Shown here: positions 16,001 through 24,843 of the stretch, one piece after another
Position numbering within the stretch: position 1 is the stretch's first letter
How the letters are laid out: every line of letters starts with the position of its first letter
NCBI GenBank assembly: GCA_029266525.1
Contig: JAQSWQ010000041.1
Span: forward strand, 1-32,380
Length of the DNA stretch: 32,380 bases
Reading direction: 5' to 3'
Source: Microvirga sp.
GTDB lineage: Bacteria; Pseudomonadota; Alphaproteobacteria; Rhizobiales; Beijerinckiaceae
The notes under the pieces: generated by a model
Databases searched by the model: none
What the model saw: the letters and a program-made list of their open reading frames with translations, nothing else
What the model was told of the DNA's origin: nothing
Translations under genes and position numbers: made by a program

Positions 16001-19000
16001 ATGACCCCCGCCCTTACCCGAGCCGTCGACGCCCTTGCGCGGGGCGACCAGGCGACGCTTGCGGGCGTACCCGACGGCTTCGATGCGCTCGTCGTCGCCG
16101 ATCTCGCGCGCGCTCTCGCCGCAGCGAGCGAGGGGCCGGCGGTGCTGGTCCACGTGGCGCGCGACGGGCTGCGCCAGCAGGCGCTCCAGAGCGCGCTCGG
16201 CTTCGTCGCGCCCGAGATCGAGGTCCTGGCGTTCCCGGCCTGGGACTGCCAGCCCTACGATCGCATCTCGCCGAATACGGCCGCGACCGCGCAGCGCATG
16301 ACCGCGCTCGCGCGGCTCACCCGCTCGCGCACCTCGGAGGAGCGCCCGCGCCTCCTCTCGACCACCGTCAACGCGGTGCTCCAGCGCGTGCCGCCCCGCG
16401 CCCGCATGGCGAAGGAGAGCTTTTCGGCCGCACCCGGCAACATGGTGAGCACGGACCAGCTCGTCTCATGGCTCGAGATCAACGGCTTCCTGCGCACCGG
16501 CACCGTGCGCGACACCGGCGAGTACGCGGTGCGGGGCGGCATCATCGACCTCTATCCGCCCGGCCTGCCGAACCCGATCCGCCTCGACTTCTTCGGCGAC
16601 ACCCTCGAATCGATCCGCGCCTTCGATCCCGAGAGCCAGCGCACGGTCGGGCAGCTCCGCGCCCTCGACCTCGTGCCGATGAGCGAGGTCCAGCTCACGA
16701 CCGAGAGCATCCGCCGCTTCCGCCAGGCCTACGTTACGCAGTTCGGCGCCCCGACCCGGGACGACCGCCTCTACGAGACCGTGAGCGAGGGGCGGCGCTA
16801 CGCCGGCATGGAGCACTGGCTGCCGCTGTTCCACGAGCGCCTCGACACCCTGTTCGACTACGCGCCGGGCGTGCCGGTCCTGTTCGACAACCACGTCGAG
16901 GACGCGGTCGGCGAGCGCCTGTCGCAGGTCAAGGATTACTACGACGCCCGCAAGAGCGCGCTCGCGGCGCCTCAAGCCGGCATCGCCCCCTACAAGCCGC
17001 TGCCCCCCGACGCCCTCTACTTCAAGCCCGAGGAGTGGGCCGCGCTGACGCAGGACCTCGCGCTCGCCCGCCTCACCCCCTTCGCGATCCCCGAGAGCGA
17101 GGGCCGCATCGTCGTCGACCTCCAGGCCCGGCGCGGGCGCGACTTCATCGCCGAGCGGGCCGAGGAGGGGACGAACGTCTTCGACGCGGCGATAGCGCAC
17201 GTGCGCGCGCTCCAGGGGCAGGGGCGGCGGGTGGTGCTCGCGTCCTGGTCCGAGGGCTCCCGCGAGCGCCTGTGCCACGTCCTTTCCGACCACGGCCTCA
17301 CCCAGACGAAGACCGTCGGGCGCCTCGCCGACGCGCTCTCCGCGCCGAAGGACGCGGTCCCGGTCGCGGTCTGGGGGGTCGAGGCCGGCTTCGAGGCCGG
17401 CGACCTCGCCGTCGTCTCCGAGCAGGATATTCTGGGCGACCGGCTCGTGCGCCCGAAGCGACGCTCGAGGCGCCCGCAGGATTTTCTCACCGAGGCCGCG
17501 GCGCTCACCCCCGGCGACCTCGTGGTCCACGTCGATCACGGCATCGGCCGCTTCGAGGGGCTGAAGACCATCGAGGCCGCCGGCGCGCCGCACGACTGCC
17601 TCGAGCTCCACTACCACGGCGGCGACCGGCTGTTCCTGCCGGTCGAGAATATCGAGCTCCTGACCCGCTACGGCTCCGAGGAAGCCGAGGTCCAGCTCGA
17701 TCGGCTCGGCGGCGGCGCCTGGCAGGCGCGCAAAGCGCGCATGAAGCAGCGCATCCGCGAGATGGCGGGGGCGCTCATGAAGATCGCGGCGGCGCGCATC
17801 CTGCGCGAGGCACCGCGGATCGCCCCGCCCGAGGGGCTCTACGACGAGTTCGCGGCGCGCTTCGCCTACGAGGAGACCGAGGACCAGCAGAACGCCATCG
17901 ACGCGGTCATGGCCGACCTCGCCACGGGCCGCCCCATGGATCGGCTGGTCTGCGGCGACGTCGGCTTCGGCAAGACCGAGGTGGCGCTGCGCGCCGCCTT
18001 CGCGGCGGCGATCGCCGGGCGGCAGGTCGCGGTGATCGTGCCGACGACGCTTCTCGCCCGCCAGCACTACCGCACCTTCCAGGAGCGCTTCCGCGGCCTG
18101 CCGATCAACATCGCCCAGGCCTCCCGCTTCGTGCCTGCGGCCGAGATGAAGAGGGTGAGGGAAGGGCTTGCCGACGGCACCGTCGACATCGTGGTCGGCA
18201 CCCACGTGCTCTTGGGCAAGGCGATCAAGTTCCGCGATCTTGCCCTCGTCGTCATCGACGAGGAGCAGCATTTCGGCGTTGCCCACAAGGAGCGCCTGAA
18301 GGAGCTGCGCGCCGAGGTCCACGTCCTGACGCTGTCGGCGACGCCGATCCCGCGCACCCTTCAGCTCGCGCTTACCGGGGTGCGCGAGCTGTCGCTGATC
18401 ACGACGCCGCCGGTCGACCGGCTCGCGGTCCGCACCTTCGTGACGCCATTCGACCCGCTCATCATCCGCGAGGCGCTGCTTCGCGAGCGCTATCGCGGCG
18501 GGCAGGCTTTCTACGTGGTGCCGCGGATCGAGGACATCGGCGAGGTCAAGGGCTTCCTCGAGCGGGAGGTGCCAGAGGCGAAGGTCGCGGTCGCCCACGG
18601 GCAGATGGCCTCGGGCCAGCTCGAGGACGTGATGACGGCCTTCTACGAAGGCAAGTTCGACATCCTGCTCTCGACCTCGATCATCGAGTCCGGCCTCGAT
18701 ATCCCGACCGCCAACACCCTCGTCGTGCACCGGGCCGACATGTTCGGGCTTGCGCAGCTCTACCAGCTCCGCGGCCGGGTCGGGCGCTCGAAGACCCGCG
18801 CCTACGCGCTCTTCACCGTCCCGCCGAACCGCACGCTGACGGTCCAGGCGGAGCGGCGCCTGGAGGTCCTGCAATCCCTAGACACGCTGGGAGCGGGGTT
18901 CCAGCTCGCCTCGCACGACCTCGACATCCGCGGCGCCGGCAATCTCCTCGGCGACGAGCAGTCGGGCCACATCAAGGAGGTCGGCTACGAACTCTACCAG

Positions 19001-19525
19001 CAGATGCTGGAGGAGGCGGTCTCGGCCCTGAAGGCCGGCGTCGAGGAGCCGGTCGAGGATCAGTGGTCGCCGACGATCGCGGTCGGGACGCCGGTGATGA
19101 TCCCGGAGAGCTACGTCCCCGACCTCCAGCTCCGGCTCACCCTCTACCGCCGCCTCTCGACGGTCGAAACCGACGCCGAGATCGACGCCTTCGGAGCCGA
19201 GATGGTCGACCGCTTCGGCCCCCTGCCGGACGAGGTCGAGCACCTCCTCAGGATCATGGCCATCAAGGTGCTGTGCCGGCGCGCCAACGTCGAGAAGGTC
19301 GAGGCCGGCCCGAAGGGGATCATCGTGTCGTTCCGGGACAATGCCTTCGCGAACCCCGCCGGGCTCGTGGCCTATGTCGCCGAGCAGGGGTCCTTCGCGA
19401 AGGTGCGGCCGGACATGCGCATCGTCTTCACGCGCGATGTCGAGGAGCTGGACGAGCGGCTCAAGGTGACGACCGGCATCCTGCGCAACATCGTGCGCAT
19501 CTCCGAACGGAAGAAGGCGGCCTGA
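16001..19525 (+). CDS. mfd: Transcription-repair coupling factor Mfd
   Basis: Mfd removes RNA polymerase stalled at DNA lesions and recruits UvrAB for strand-specific repair. The 1174-residue protein has the UvrB-homologous N-terminus (FPAWDCQPYDRISPN, VRGGIIDLYPPGLPNP). The RNA-polymerase-interacting domain is marked by DLVVHVDHGIGRFEGL. The translocase motor has CGDVGFGKTEVALRAAF near residue 650, the DEEQ box VIDEEQHFGVAHKERL near 755, LSATPIPRTLQLAL and LRGRVGRSKTRAYA. The C-terminal TRCF domain runs from about 1040. Start is ATG 16001; the open frame reaches further upstream through the repeat element, but that part is not family-like. No defects seen. Confidence 0.97.
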   Translation: MTPALTRAVDALARGDQATLAGVPDGFDALVVADLARALAAASEGPAVLVHVARDGLRQQALQSALGFVAPEIEVLAFPAWDCQPYDRISPNTAATAQRMTALARLTRSRTSEERPRLLSTTVNAVLQRVPPRARMAKESFSAAPGNMVSTDQLVSWLEINGFLRTGTVRDTGEYAVRGGIIDLYPPGLPNPIRLDFFGDTLESIRAFDPESQRTVGQLRALDLVPMSEVQLTTESIRRFRQAYVTQFGAPTRDDRLYETVSEGRRYAGMEHWLPLFHERLDTLFDYAPGVPVLFDNHVEDAVGERLSQVKDYYDARKSALAAPQAGIAPYKPLPPDALYFKPEEWAALTQDLALARLTPFAIPESEGRIVVDLQARRGRDFIAERAEEGTNVFDAAIAHVRALQGQGRRVVLASWSEGSRERLCHVLSDHGLTQTKTVGRLADALSAPKDAVPVAVWGVEAGFEAGDLAVVSEQDILGDRLVRPKRRSRRPQDFLTEAAALTPGDLVVHVDHGIGRFEGLKTIEAAGAPHDCLELHYHGGDRLFLPVENIELLTRYGSEEAEVQLDRLGGGAWQARKARMKQRIREMAGALMKIAAARILREAPRIAPPEGLYDEFAARFAYEETEDQQNAIDAVMADLATGRPMDRLVCGDVGFGKTEVALRAAFAAAIAGRQVAVIVPTTLLARQHYRTFQERFRGLPINIAQASRFVPAAEMKRVREGLADGTVDIVVGTHVLLGKAIKFRDLALVVIDEEQHFGVAHKERLKELRAEVHVLTLSATPIPRTLQLALTGVRELSLITTPPVDRLAVRTFVTPFDPLIIREALLRERYRGGQAFYVVPRIEDIGEVKGFLEREVPEAKVAVAHGQMASGQLEDVMTAFYEGKFDILLSTSIIESGLDIPTANTLVVHRADMFGLAQLYQLRGRVGRSKTRAYALFTVPPNRTLTVQAERRLEVLQSLDTLGAGFQLASHDLDIRGAGNLLGDEQSGHIKEVGYELYQQMLEEAVSALKAGVEEPVEDQWSPTIAVGTPVMIPESYVPDLQLRLTLYRRLSTVETDAEIDAFGAEMVDRFGPLPDEVEHLLRIMAIKVLCRRANVEKVEAGPKGIIVSFRDNAFANPAGLVAYVAEQGSFAKVRPDMRIVFTRDVEELDERLKVTTGILRNIVRISERKKAA

Positions 19526-19539
19526 CCGGCGGAAGCGAC

Positions 19540-19899
19540 CTACAGCTCGGGCTTGTTGAGCGCGCCGACCCCAAGCTCGTTCTGGAGCCTCGCGCCATAG
19601 CCGCCGCCGGACACCCCGAACGGCGTCTCCATGACGATGATGGGAACGCCCGACATATCTTTTTTTGCTTTAAGGCGTTCAGCCAAGTCCATGAATTGCT
19701 TGAGCTTCGCGCCGCCGCTCCGTCGTGGCAGCTGGATCAGGATGGCGGTTGGAGCGGGAATCATCTCCAGCACCTCGTCGGTCGCCTCGAGCGAGGTGGT
19801 GACGCTCGCAAAGCCGAGCTCGGCAAGCTCCGCCGAAAGCGCGTTCTCCGCATTGCGAGCCCCATCGTCGACGACGAGGACCTTCTGGAATTCGCTCAT
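19540..19899 (-). CDS. Receiver-like protein lacking the phospho-acceptor aspartate
   Basis: A 119-residue single-domain protein with a CheY-like pattern. It opens KVLVVDDGARNAENAL (acidic pair at 11-12), has a central strand TAILIQLP, then VPIIVMET and a closing NKPEL, matching beta-1, beta-3, beta-4 and the conserved Lys-Pro. At the end of beta-3, where the phosphorylated Asp should be, the sequence is ILIQLP, with no Asp. It is therefore probably a pseudo-receiver working by protein-protein contact. It starts eight bases after the stop of the adenylate-forming gene on the same strand, so the two form an operon. It is convergent with mfd. Function unknown; the pseudo-receiver reading is an inference from fold pattern. 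Confidence 0.65.
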   Translation of the reverse strand: MSEFQKVLVVDDGARNAENALSAELAELGFASVTTSLEATDEVLEMIPAPTAILIQLPRRSGGAKLKQFMDLAERLKAKKDMSGVPIIVMETPFGVSGGGYGARLQNELGVGALNKPEL

Positions 19900-19907
19900 A
19901 ACGCCCT

Positions 19908-21254
19908 TCAGCCGCCCTGCCTTGTTGGCGTACGGGAACGCCCGTCGCGCAAATTTGTTTCACAGCTTGGCCGCGAGATGCCGACCACCGCGCCTGCACT
20001 GACGTCGGCCAGGAATCCCGAATCGCGCCACTCGGCGACGAGCTGTGCATCCCGCATGCCATGACGCGCATAGGGGCGGACGGCGGAAGCCAGGCCTGCC
20101 AGCCAGAGCCGGCCGTCCTCGTGCCGGCGCATGCGCAGCAACGAGCCCTCCGCGCGCGTCTTGCCGGCATCGTCGATCGCAAGACCGGCCGTTCCGGCTT
20201 CGTCGCGTGTGCCCGTGAGCAGCGCCTGCTCGTCGAGGGCCACGACGTCGAGGACCCGTCCCTCGAACCGGGTCTTGGCGGCAAAGCGGATCGGCGCCCG
20301 GTGAACGAAGACGGTCGAAGCAAGCCGGCCGGCAAGGCCCGATTGGCCGAGCGCGGGCCCGATCCAGCCCGGCGCCACAAGATGGGTTGGCGGACCGGCG
20401 TCGCAGCTCGTCAAGAGCGCGGCGCCGTCGAACAGGCCGTGACATTCGAGCGTCGCGCCGCTCAGGAGCGAGGCAACGAGCCCGGTCGAAAGCCCGGCCA
20501 GATCGTCCGGGGCGAGGAGCGTCAGGATCCGATCGCCCGATCGGATCTTCGCCGCCATGAGATAGGCCGCGGTGCTGGCCGCGAGCGACGCGCCGGAACG
20601 GTGGAGCGGTGTCCCCGGTCCGCTATGCGCCGAGAACGTGATCAGCCCGGCATCGTGCCGCAGCTCGGCGGGCTGAGGGTCGGCCCGCGGCTCGGCCGGC
20701 TCCGCAAGTATGATCCGGTCGAGATCGATGACCCCGTCGGGAACGGAGGGGCCGTAGGCGCACAGGAAGCGCAGCCCGAAGCTCCGTGCCGCGATCGCGC
20801 AAAAGAGCTCTGCCGGCCGCTCGTTTCCGATCTCGCCCTGCGTCGCCACGGCCTGGATGCCGGCGCCCGCGAGCGCTTCCTCCAGGTCCCCTTCGCGCCA
20901 GGCCGCAGGCAACAGGCATGGGCAGAAGCCGGCCTGCTCGCCCGCAAGAATGGTGATCGCCGCCTCCGAGCCGGACGGCAGGCAGATGCCGATCGGGCTT
21001 CCTGGCGGGAGGCCCAAGCCGGCAAAGAAAGTTGCAAGCCGCGCGATCGCGGTCGCGGCAAGCGAATGGGTCCATTCGAGCCGCGGCCGCCCGCTCCAGG
21101 CTTCGCGATCCGGTTGGTCGCGGAAGGCGATCTTGCCCGGGTGGCGTCGCGCGTTCTCGACAAGCAGTGCCGATAGCCGGATCGCATCCCAAGGCGGCTC
21201 GTCGAGCGGGGCTCGATCGTCGCCTTCCCCGGCCGGCAGCGCCAGCGCGCGCAC
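19908..21254 (-). CDS. Degenerate adenylate-forming (AMP-binding) enzyme homologue
   Basis: A 448-residue protein with the outline of the acyl-CoA synthetase/ANL fold. The N-terminal LSALLVENARRHPGKIAFRD and IGICLPSGSEAAITILA are typical. Where the phosphate-binding loop (consensus like TSGTTGxPK) belongs, it reads ITFSAHSGPGTPLHRS, with the conserved lysine lost. Near the end, DGRLWLAGLASAVRPYARHG resembles the hinge region before the C-terminal lid. The protein then stops after about 50 residues and lacks the lid with its catalytic lysine. It is probably not a normal ligase; it may be a binding protein, or truncated by an old frameshift near 19950. The start is GTG 21254. It is followed after eight bases by the pseudo-receiver gene. 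Confidence 0.6.
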   Translation of the reverse strand: MRALALPAGEGDDRAPLDEPPWDAIRLSALLVENARRHPGKIAFRDQPDREAWSGRPRLEWTHSLAATAIARLATFFAGLGLPPGSPIGICLPSGSEAAITILAGEQAGFCPCLLPAAWREGDLEEALAGAGIQAVATQGEIGNERPAELFCAIAARSFGLRFLCAYGPSVPDGVIDLDRIILAEPAEPRADPQPAELRHDAGLITFSAHSGPGTPLHRSGASLAASTAAYLMAAKIRSGDRILTLLAPDDLAGLSTGLVASLLSGATLECHGLFDGAALLTSCDAGPPTHLVAPGWIGPALGQSGLAGRLASTVFVHRAPIRFAAKTRFEGRVLDVVALDEQALLTGTRDEAGTAGLAIDDAGKTRAEGSLLRMRRHEDGRLWLAGLASAVRPYARHGMRDAQLVAEWRDSGFLADVSAGAVVGISRPSCETNLRDGRSRTPTRQGG

Positions 21255-21550
21255 GTCGTTCTCGCCCCCGCGAATCGATGGAGAATCATGCGCGGGAGCC
21301 GCAGCTTACGCCAGCGGGCGAGACCCGCGGCGGTCACTCCCGCGCCTGCTTCCACTGCCGAATGCGCCCGTCGCCGCCCGAAGTCTCTGGCCAACCGGCG
21401 CGCGAGCCGTTAAGCCGGGCTCGCTCCCGTCATGCCTTCGCCGTATTCCCTGCGGAAGCAGCAAGCGACGGGGGGATGTCGGGCAGTGCCCGATCCGGTC
21501 CTGCGACCAGTCGAGATTCGTCCATAAGGACCAACGAGGAACAAGAAGCG
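21255..21550. other. Divergent intergenic region without a visible gene
   Basis: This 296-base gap separates the adenylate-forming gene (leftward) from the IalB gene (rightward) and should carry both promoters. I see no convincing protein, RNA gene or strong promoter. A short inverted pair GGTCCT (21497-21502) and AGGACC (21527-21532) precedes the IalB ribosome site and might be regulatory, but it is weak. Confidence 0.4.
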
Positions 21551-22378
21551 ATGTCATTTGCGACACCTCCTGCGCGCCTGCGTGGACCGATCGGGCTGTT
21601 GGCCGCCGCGAGCCTTGCCGCGGTGCTGGTGGCGCCTGGGGCCGGCGTCGCTCAGGAACAGCCGGCGCCGCGCCCGCAGCGCCAGCGCCCGGCGGCGCAG
21701 CCGGCCCAACCCGCTCCGCAGCCGGCGCCTGCGCCGCAGGCCTCGCCCGCGGCGCCCGGCGCCGCAGCCCAAGGCCAGCAGCAGGGCCCGACCGTCGTTC
21801 AGGTGAAGGCCGAGCCGTCCCAGCCCGATTGGACCAAGGTCTGCGGCAAGGATCCGGCCAGCAACTCCGAGATCTGCTACACGACGCGCGACTTCGTCTC
21901 CGACCAGGGCCAGCCCGTGATGGCGGTCGCCGTCTACGAGTCGAAGACCGGCGGCCAGGCGCAGCGCGTGGTGCGCTTCCTGCTGCCGCTCGGGCTGATG
22001 CTGCAGCCCGGCATCCGTTTCGCGGTGGACCAGGGCCAGCCCACGCCCGGGCGCTATGCGCTCTGTTTCCCGAACGGCTGCTTCGCCGAGGCGACCGCCC
22101 TCAAGGACGACTTCTTGAACGCCATGAAGCGCGGCACGAGCCTCAACGTCAGCGTCCAGAACCAGGTCGCGCGCGAGGTCACCTTCGCGGTGCCGCTCGC
22201 CGGGTTCGGCAAGGCCTTCGACGGCGCGGCGATCGATCCCAAGGTGCTCGAGGAGCAGCAGAAGAAGCTGCAGGAAGAGCTCGAGAAGCGCTCCGACGAG
22301 CTGCGCAAGCGGCTCGAGTCGAGCGCCGGCGGAGCGGCGACCCCGGCGGCCACTCCGGGAGCTGCGCCCCGCCAGTGA
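21551..22378 (+). CDS. Invasion-associated locus B (IalB) family exported protein
   Basis: A 275-residue secreted protein. The N-terminus (RGPIGLLAAASLAAVLVAPG, then AGVAQEQ) is a Sec signal peptide. A long Pro/Ala/Gln-rich linker follows (about 37-80), then the IalB domain: DWTKVCGKD, ICYTTRDF, FLLPLGLMLQPGIRFAVDQG, and a cysteine-bracketed RYALCFPNGCFAE. The C-terminal EEQQKKLQEELEKRSDELRK is a coiled coil. The family is named for a Bartonella factor linked to erythrocyte invasion. It is widespread in non-pathogenic Hyphomicrobiales, so no virulence role should be read from the name. GAGGAA lies about 10 bases before ATG 21551. A strong terminator follows. Confidence 0.92.
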   Translation: MSFATPPARLRGPIGLLAAASLAAVLVAPGAGVAQEQPAPRPQRQRPAAQPAQPAPQPAPAPQASPAAPGAAAQGQQQGPTVVQVKAEPSQPDWTKVCGKDPASNSEICYTTRDFVSDQGQPVMAVAVYESKTGGQAQRVVRFLLPLGLMLQPGIRFAVDQGQPTPGRYALCFPNGCFAEATALKDDFLNAMKRGTSLNVSVQNQVAREVTFAVPLAGFGKAFDGAAIDPKVLEEQQKKLQEELEKRSDELRKRLESSAGGAATPAATPGAAPRQ

Positions 22379-22404
22379 CGGAAGGGCAGCGCACAAGAAC
22401 GACA

Positions 22405-22430
22405 AAGCCGGGCCTCAGCCCGGCTTTTTT
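22405..22430 (+). terminator. Rho-independent terminator after the IalB gene
   Basis: AAGCCGGGC (22405-22413), a four-base loop CTCA, then GCCCGGCTT (22418-22426) form a perfect nine-pair stem running into a T-tract ending at 22430. It is oriented for the IalB gene. It also lies 15 bases past the stop of the convergent hspQ, where the complementary A-rich side could help stop that transcript. Confidence 0.92.
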
Positions 22431-22444
22431 GCGGTCGGGCACGC

Positions 22445-22774
22445 TCAGTTCGCGGCCGAGATCCGCATGCGGTAGCTCCCGCTCTCGTCGGTGTCGAAGA
22501 CCTCGGGGATCTGGGGGTGCCGCAGGGGCTCGCCGGACTGGTCGGGCAGCAGGTTCTGCTCCGAGACATAGGCGATGTACTCGGTTTCCTCGTTCTCGGC
22601 GAGGAGATGGTAGAAGGGCTGGTCCTTGCGCGGCCGGACCTCTTCCGGGATCGCCTCCCACCACTCCTCGGTGTTGGCGAATTCGGGATCGACGTCGAAG
22701 ATCACGCCCCGGAACGGGAAGATCCGGTGCTTGACCACCTGGCCGATCCCAAATTTGGCGTCGCGGGCTTTCAT
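22445..22774 (-). CDS. hspQ: Heat shock protein HspQ
   Basis: A 109-residue protein of the HspQ/YccV (hemimethylated-DNA-binding-like) family; in enterobacteria HspQ is a Lon specificity factor. It shows AKFGIGQVVKHRIFPFRGVI, then FDVDPEFANTEEWWEAIP, QPFYHLLAE and TEYIAYVSEQNLLPD, which cover the conserved core. The C-terminal extension HPQIPEVFDTDESGSYRMR is usual in alphaproteobacteria. The start is ATG 22774; the frame is open far upstream but antisense-like. It lies 47 bases after the CoA-ester lyase on the same strand, so co-transcription is possible. No heat-shock promoter could be assigned in the gap, which instead holds two copies of AGCCGGCT. Confidence 0.93.
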   Translation of the reverse strand: MKARDAKFGIGQVVKHRIFPFRGVIFDVDPEFANTEEWWEAIPEEVRPRKDQPFYHLLAENEETEYIAYVSEQNLLPDQSGEPLRHPQIPEVFDTDESGSYRMRISAAN

Positions 22775-22821
22775 GGCGCCGATATAGCCGGCTCTGCCCC
22801 GAGTTTCAAAGCCGGCTGGCT

Positions 22822-23868
22822 TCACAGCCCGTAGAGCGCCGCCTGCGCCGGGTCCTTGCGGGCGATCTGGGTCGCGAGGTCGACGATCACCCTGGCCTGC
22901 TTCCAGGTGGCGTCGTCCTGCATCTTGCCGTCGAGCATGACGGCGCCTGTGCCGTCCGGCATCGCCTCGAGGATGCGCTTCGCGAACGCGACCTCGGCCG
23001 GGTCCGGCGCGAACACCTTCTTGGCGATGGCGATCTGGCTCGGATGGAGCGACCAGGCGCCGGCGCAACCCATGAGGAAGGCGTTGCGGAACTGGACCTC
23101 GCAGGCGAGCGGGTCCGAGAAGTCGCCGAACGGACCGTAGAAGGCCTTCAGGCCGTTCGCGAGGCAGGCGTCGACCATGCGGGCGATGGTGTAGTGCCAG
23201 AGGTCCTGCTGGGCGCTCGCCCGCCCGCCGCCGCCCTCGGCCGGGTCGGCGACGATCTTGTACTCGGGGTGGCCCCCGCCGACCCGCGTCGTCTTCATGC
23301 CGCGCGAGGCCGCAAGGTCCGCCGGGCCGAGGCTCATGCCGTGCATGCGCGGCGAGGCCGCGGCGATCTCCTCGACATTCTTCACCCCCTCGGCGGTCTC
23401 GAGGATGGCGTGCACCAGGATCGGCTTCTTCACCCCATGGCGCGCCTCGAGCTGCGCGAGGAGTTGGTCGACATAGTGGATGTCCCACGGCCCCTCGACC
23501 TTCGGGAGCATCACCACGTCGAGCTTGTCGCCGACCTCGCCGACGACCTCGAGGAGATCGTCGAGCATCCAGGGGCTGTTGAGAGCGTTGATCCGGGTCC
23601 ACAAGCCGGTCGCACCGAAATCGTTGGCCTTGGCGAGGGCGATGAAGCCGCGCCGCGCCTCGATCTTGGCGTCGGCCGGGATCGCGTCCTCGAGATTGCC
23701 GAGGAGCACGTCGACTTGGCCGATCAGCTCCGGCAGCTTCGCGCGGACCTTCTCATTGTGCGGCGGCACGAAATGGATCATCCGCTCGATCCGCACCGGC
23801 AGCTCCCGGTACGGCTCCGGCGCGCCGGCGGCGAGCGGCTGGAAGAAGCGGCGCGGGAGTTTCTGCAA
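22822..23868 (-). CDS. HpcH/HpaI-CitE type CoA-ester lyase (malyl-CoA lyase-like)
   Basis: A 348-residue aldolase-fold enzyme of the CitE-like/malyl-CoA lyase group, expected to cleave or form 3-hydroxyacyl-CoA dicarboxylates using Mg2+. Key stretches are [12 protein letters not shown] (58-68), Arg92 in TRIN, metal-ligand Glu157 in LETAEG and Asp184 in GPADLAAS, and the C-terminal [12 protein letters not shown]. It differs from the short Mcl1 proteins by an insertion around 196-222 ([19 protein letters not shown]). The substrate (malyl-, methylmalyl- or citramalyl-CoA) cannot be fixed. I chose a TTG start at 23868 because a perfect GGAGG lies seven bases upstream and MQKLPRRFF fits the family. 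The ATG at 23919 would add 17 unlike residues. Confidence 0.88.
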   Translation of the reverse strand: MQKLPRRFFQPLAAGAPEPYRELPVRIERMIHFVPPHNEKVRAKLPELIGQVDVLLGNLEDAIPADAKIEARRGFIALAKANDFGATGLWTRINALNSPWMLDDLLEVVGEVGDKLDVVMLPKVEGPWDIHYVDQLLAQLEARHGVKKPILVHAILETAEGVKNVEEIAAASPRMHGMSLGPADLAASRGMKTTRVGGGHPEYKIVADPAEGGGGRASAQQDLWHYTIARMVDACLANGLKAFYGPFGDFSDPLACEVQFRNAFLMGCAGAWSLHPSQIAIAKKVFAPDPAEVAFAKRILEAMPDGTGAVMLDGKMQDDATWKQARVIVDLATQIARKDPAQAALYGL

Positions 23869-23928
23869 GGTTGGGCCTCCGGGTGGGACTGGCGGAGCTC
23901 GGCACGCGGCCGCTGGCAAGGGTTGCGA

Positions 23929-24432
23929 TCAGTCGCGGGCGTTCGCAAGCATCAGGGCGAGAACGTCGGCCCGCTCGTCGTTTGGCACGCGATCGAAGGC
24001 CTGGATTGCGAACTCGGCCCGGTTCACAAGCTCCATCGCATCCGCATGACCAAGGGGCACCTGCGGATCATAATCGGCGCGATGGCGCGCTTCCTGCAGC
24101 GCAACGAAAAGGCGTGCGAATTCCCGCAGATGCTGGCTGGCTGCCGTCCGCCCGAGCTGGCGTTGCAAATTCGACGCGAGCCGCGGGACATCCAAAGCTC
24201 TGCACACGCTCTTCATGCGACCGTGGTTAAAGCCGCGGTAGAGGACCGCGAAGCCGGCCCCGGCTTCGGCGCCTGCGCCCATGAATCGGCTCGCGCCTGC
24301 GCGCGCGACCGTGTGGAACACGGCGTAGTAGGCCGTCGACGCCGCGCGCCGCAGCTGCGCTTCAGTCGGTGGATTGGATCCGCGAGCTACGAGCAGGCGA
24401 GCGAGGTCGAGCAGCTCAGAGGGGAGGAGCAC
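23929..24432 (-). CDS. HEPN domain protein, probable toxin-like partner
   Basis: A 167-residue all-helical protein with HEPN features: LLDLARLLVAR at the N-terminus, the hallmark AASTAYYAVFHTVAR, and EARHRADYDP near residue 130, the arginine-bearing motif seen in one HEPN branch (RxADY). HEPN proteins are often RNases or nucleotide-linked toxins, paired with a nucleotidyltransferase or another antitoxin. The classical R-x4-6-H is not clearly present, so activity is uncertain. The likely start is GTG 24432, overlapping the upstream small gene by 17 bases, which implies coupled translation. The frame extends to 24528 but that part is Arg/Thr-rich and antisense-like. Confidence 0.75.
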   Translation of the reverse strand: MLLPSELLDLARLLVARGSNPPTEAQLRRAASTAYYAVFHTVARAGASRFMGAGAEAGAGFAVLYRGFNHGRMKSVCRALDVPRLASNLQRQLGRTAASQHLREFARLFVALQEARHRADYDPQVPLGHADAMELVNRAEFAIQAFDRVPNDERADVLALMLANARD

Positions 24433-24721
24433 GCTCCCACCCTTGCGCGTCGCTGCGGTATCGGATGTCGACGTACGGATACGCCTCGTCGCCGCGCTCG
24501 ACCAACGTGTCGCGAATTTTCTCGGCAAGGCGGTTCCAGAGGCGAACCGCCCGCTCTGCGTCGCGGTCCTGATCGATCATGAAGGAGATGAAATAGGCTG
24601 GCTCGTCCGAAGAATCGTTGCCGCTCACGACATCGACCGTCTCGACCTTGCCTGGCCCGAGGACGCTCTGCGCGGCCTTCAGGGCAATCACCTTCAAATC
24701 GTTCTCCGGGACGCGTGTCAC
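24416..24721 (-). CDS. Small unknown protein overlapping the HEPN gene
   Basis: A 101-residue protein I do not recognise. It reads VPENDLKVIALKAAQSVLG, then GKVETVDVVSGNDSS, EPAYFISFMIDQDRDAERAV, and ends LAEKIRDTLVERGDEAYPYV and DIRYRSDAQGW. This suggests an alpha/beta fold with strands VETVDVV, YFISFMI and PYVDIRY. No GSxxxGxxxxSDxD motif of minimal nucleotidyltransferases is seen, so it is not the usual HEPN partner. It overlaps the HEPN gene by 17 bases, in the order partner then HEPN, typical of antitoxin-toxin pairs. GTG 24721 is the best start; no good Shine-Dalgarno is visible. An antitoxin role is inferred only from the arrangement. Confidence 0.6.
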   Translation of the reverse strand: MTRVPENDLKVIALKAAQSVLGPGKVETVDVVSGNDSSDEPAYFISFMIDQDRDAERAVRLWNRLAEKIRDTLVERGDEAYPYVDIRYRSDAQGWERAPPL

Positions 24722-24843
24722 GACCCGAATGTGGTCGGAGGCGGTGCAGGCGTCAATGCGGCCGGAGCGATTGCCGAGCCCTGGGAACCCTGCGAGAAGC
24801 GAATCCAGGCCGGAGCGGCAGCGCCCGGGACGCCGGAGCCTCC

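Noticed and set aside
16466-18874. An 802-codon frame opposite mfd, and a 1198-codon frame on the same strand as mfd in another phase
   Set aside because: Both follow the GC-skewed third positions of mfd and have no protein features.
22786-22817. Two AGCCGGCT copies in the hspQ-lyase gap as an operator
   Set aside because: Short, common in GC-rich DNA and without a supporting promoter; too weak to list.
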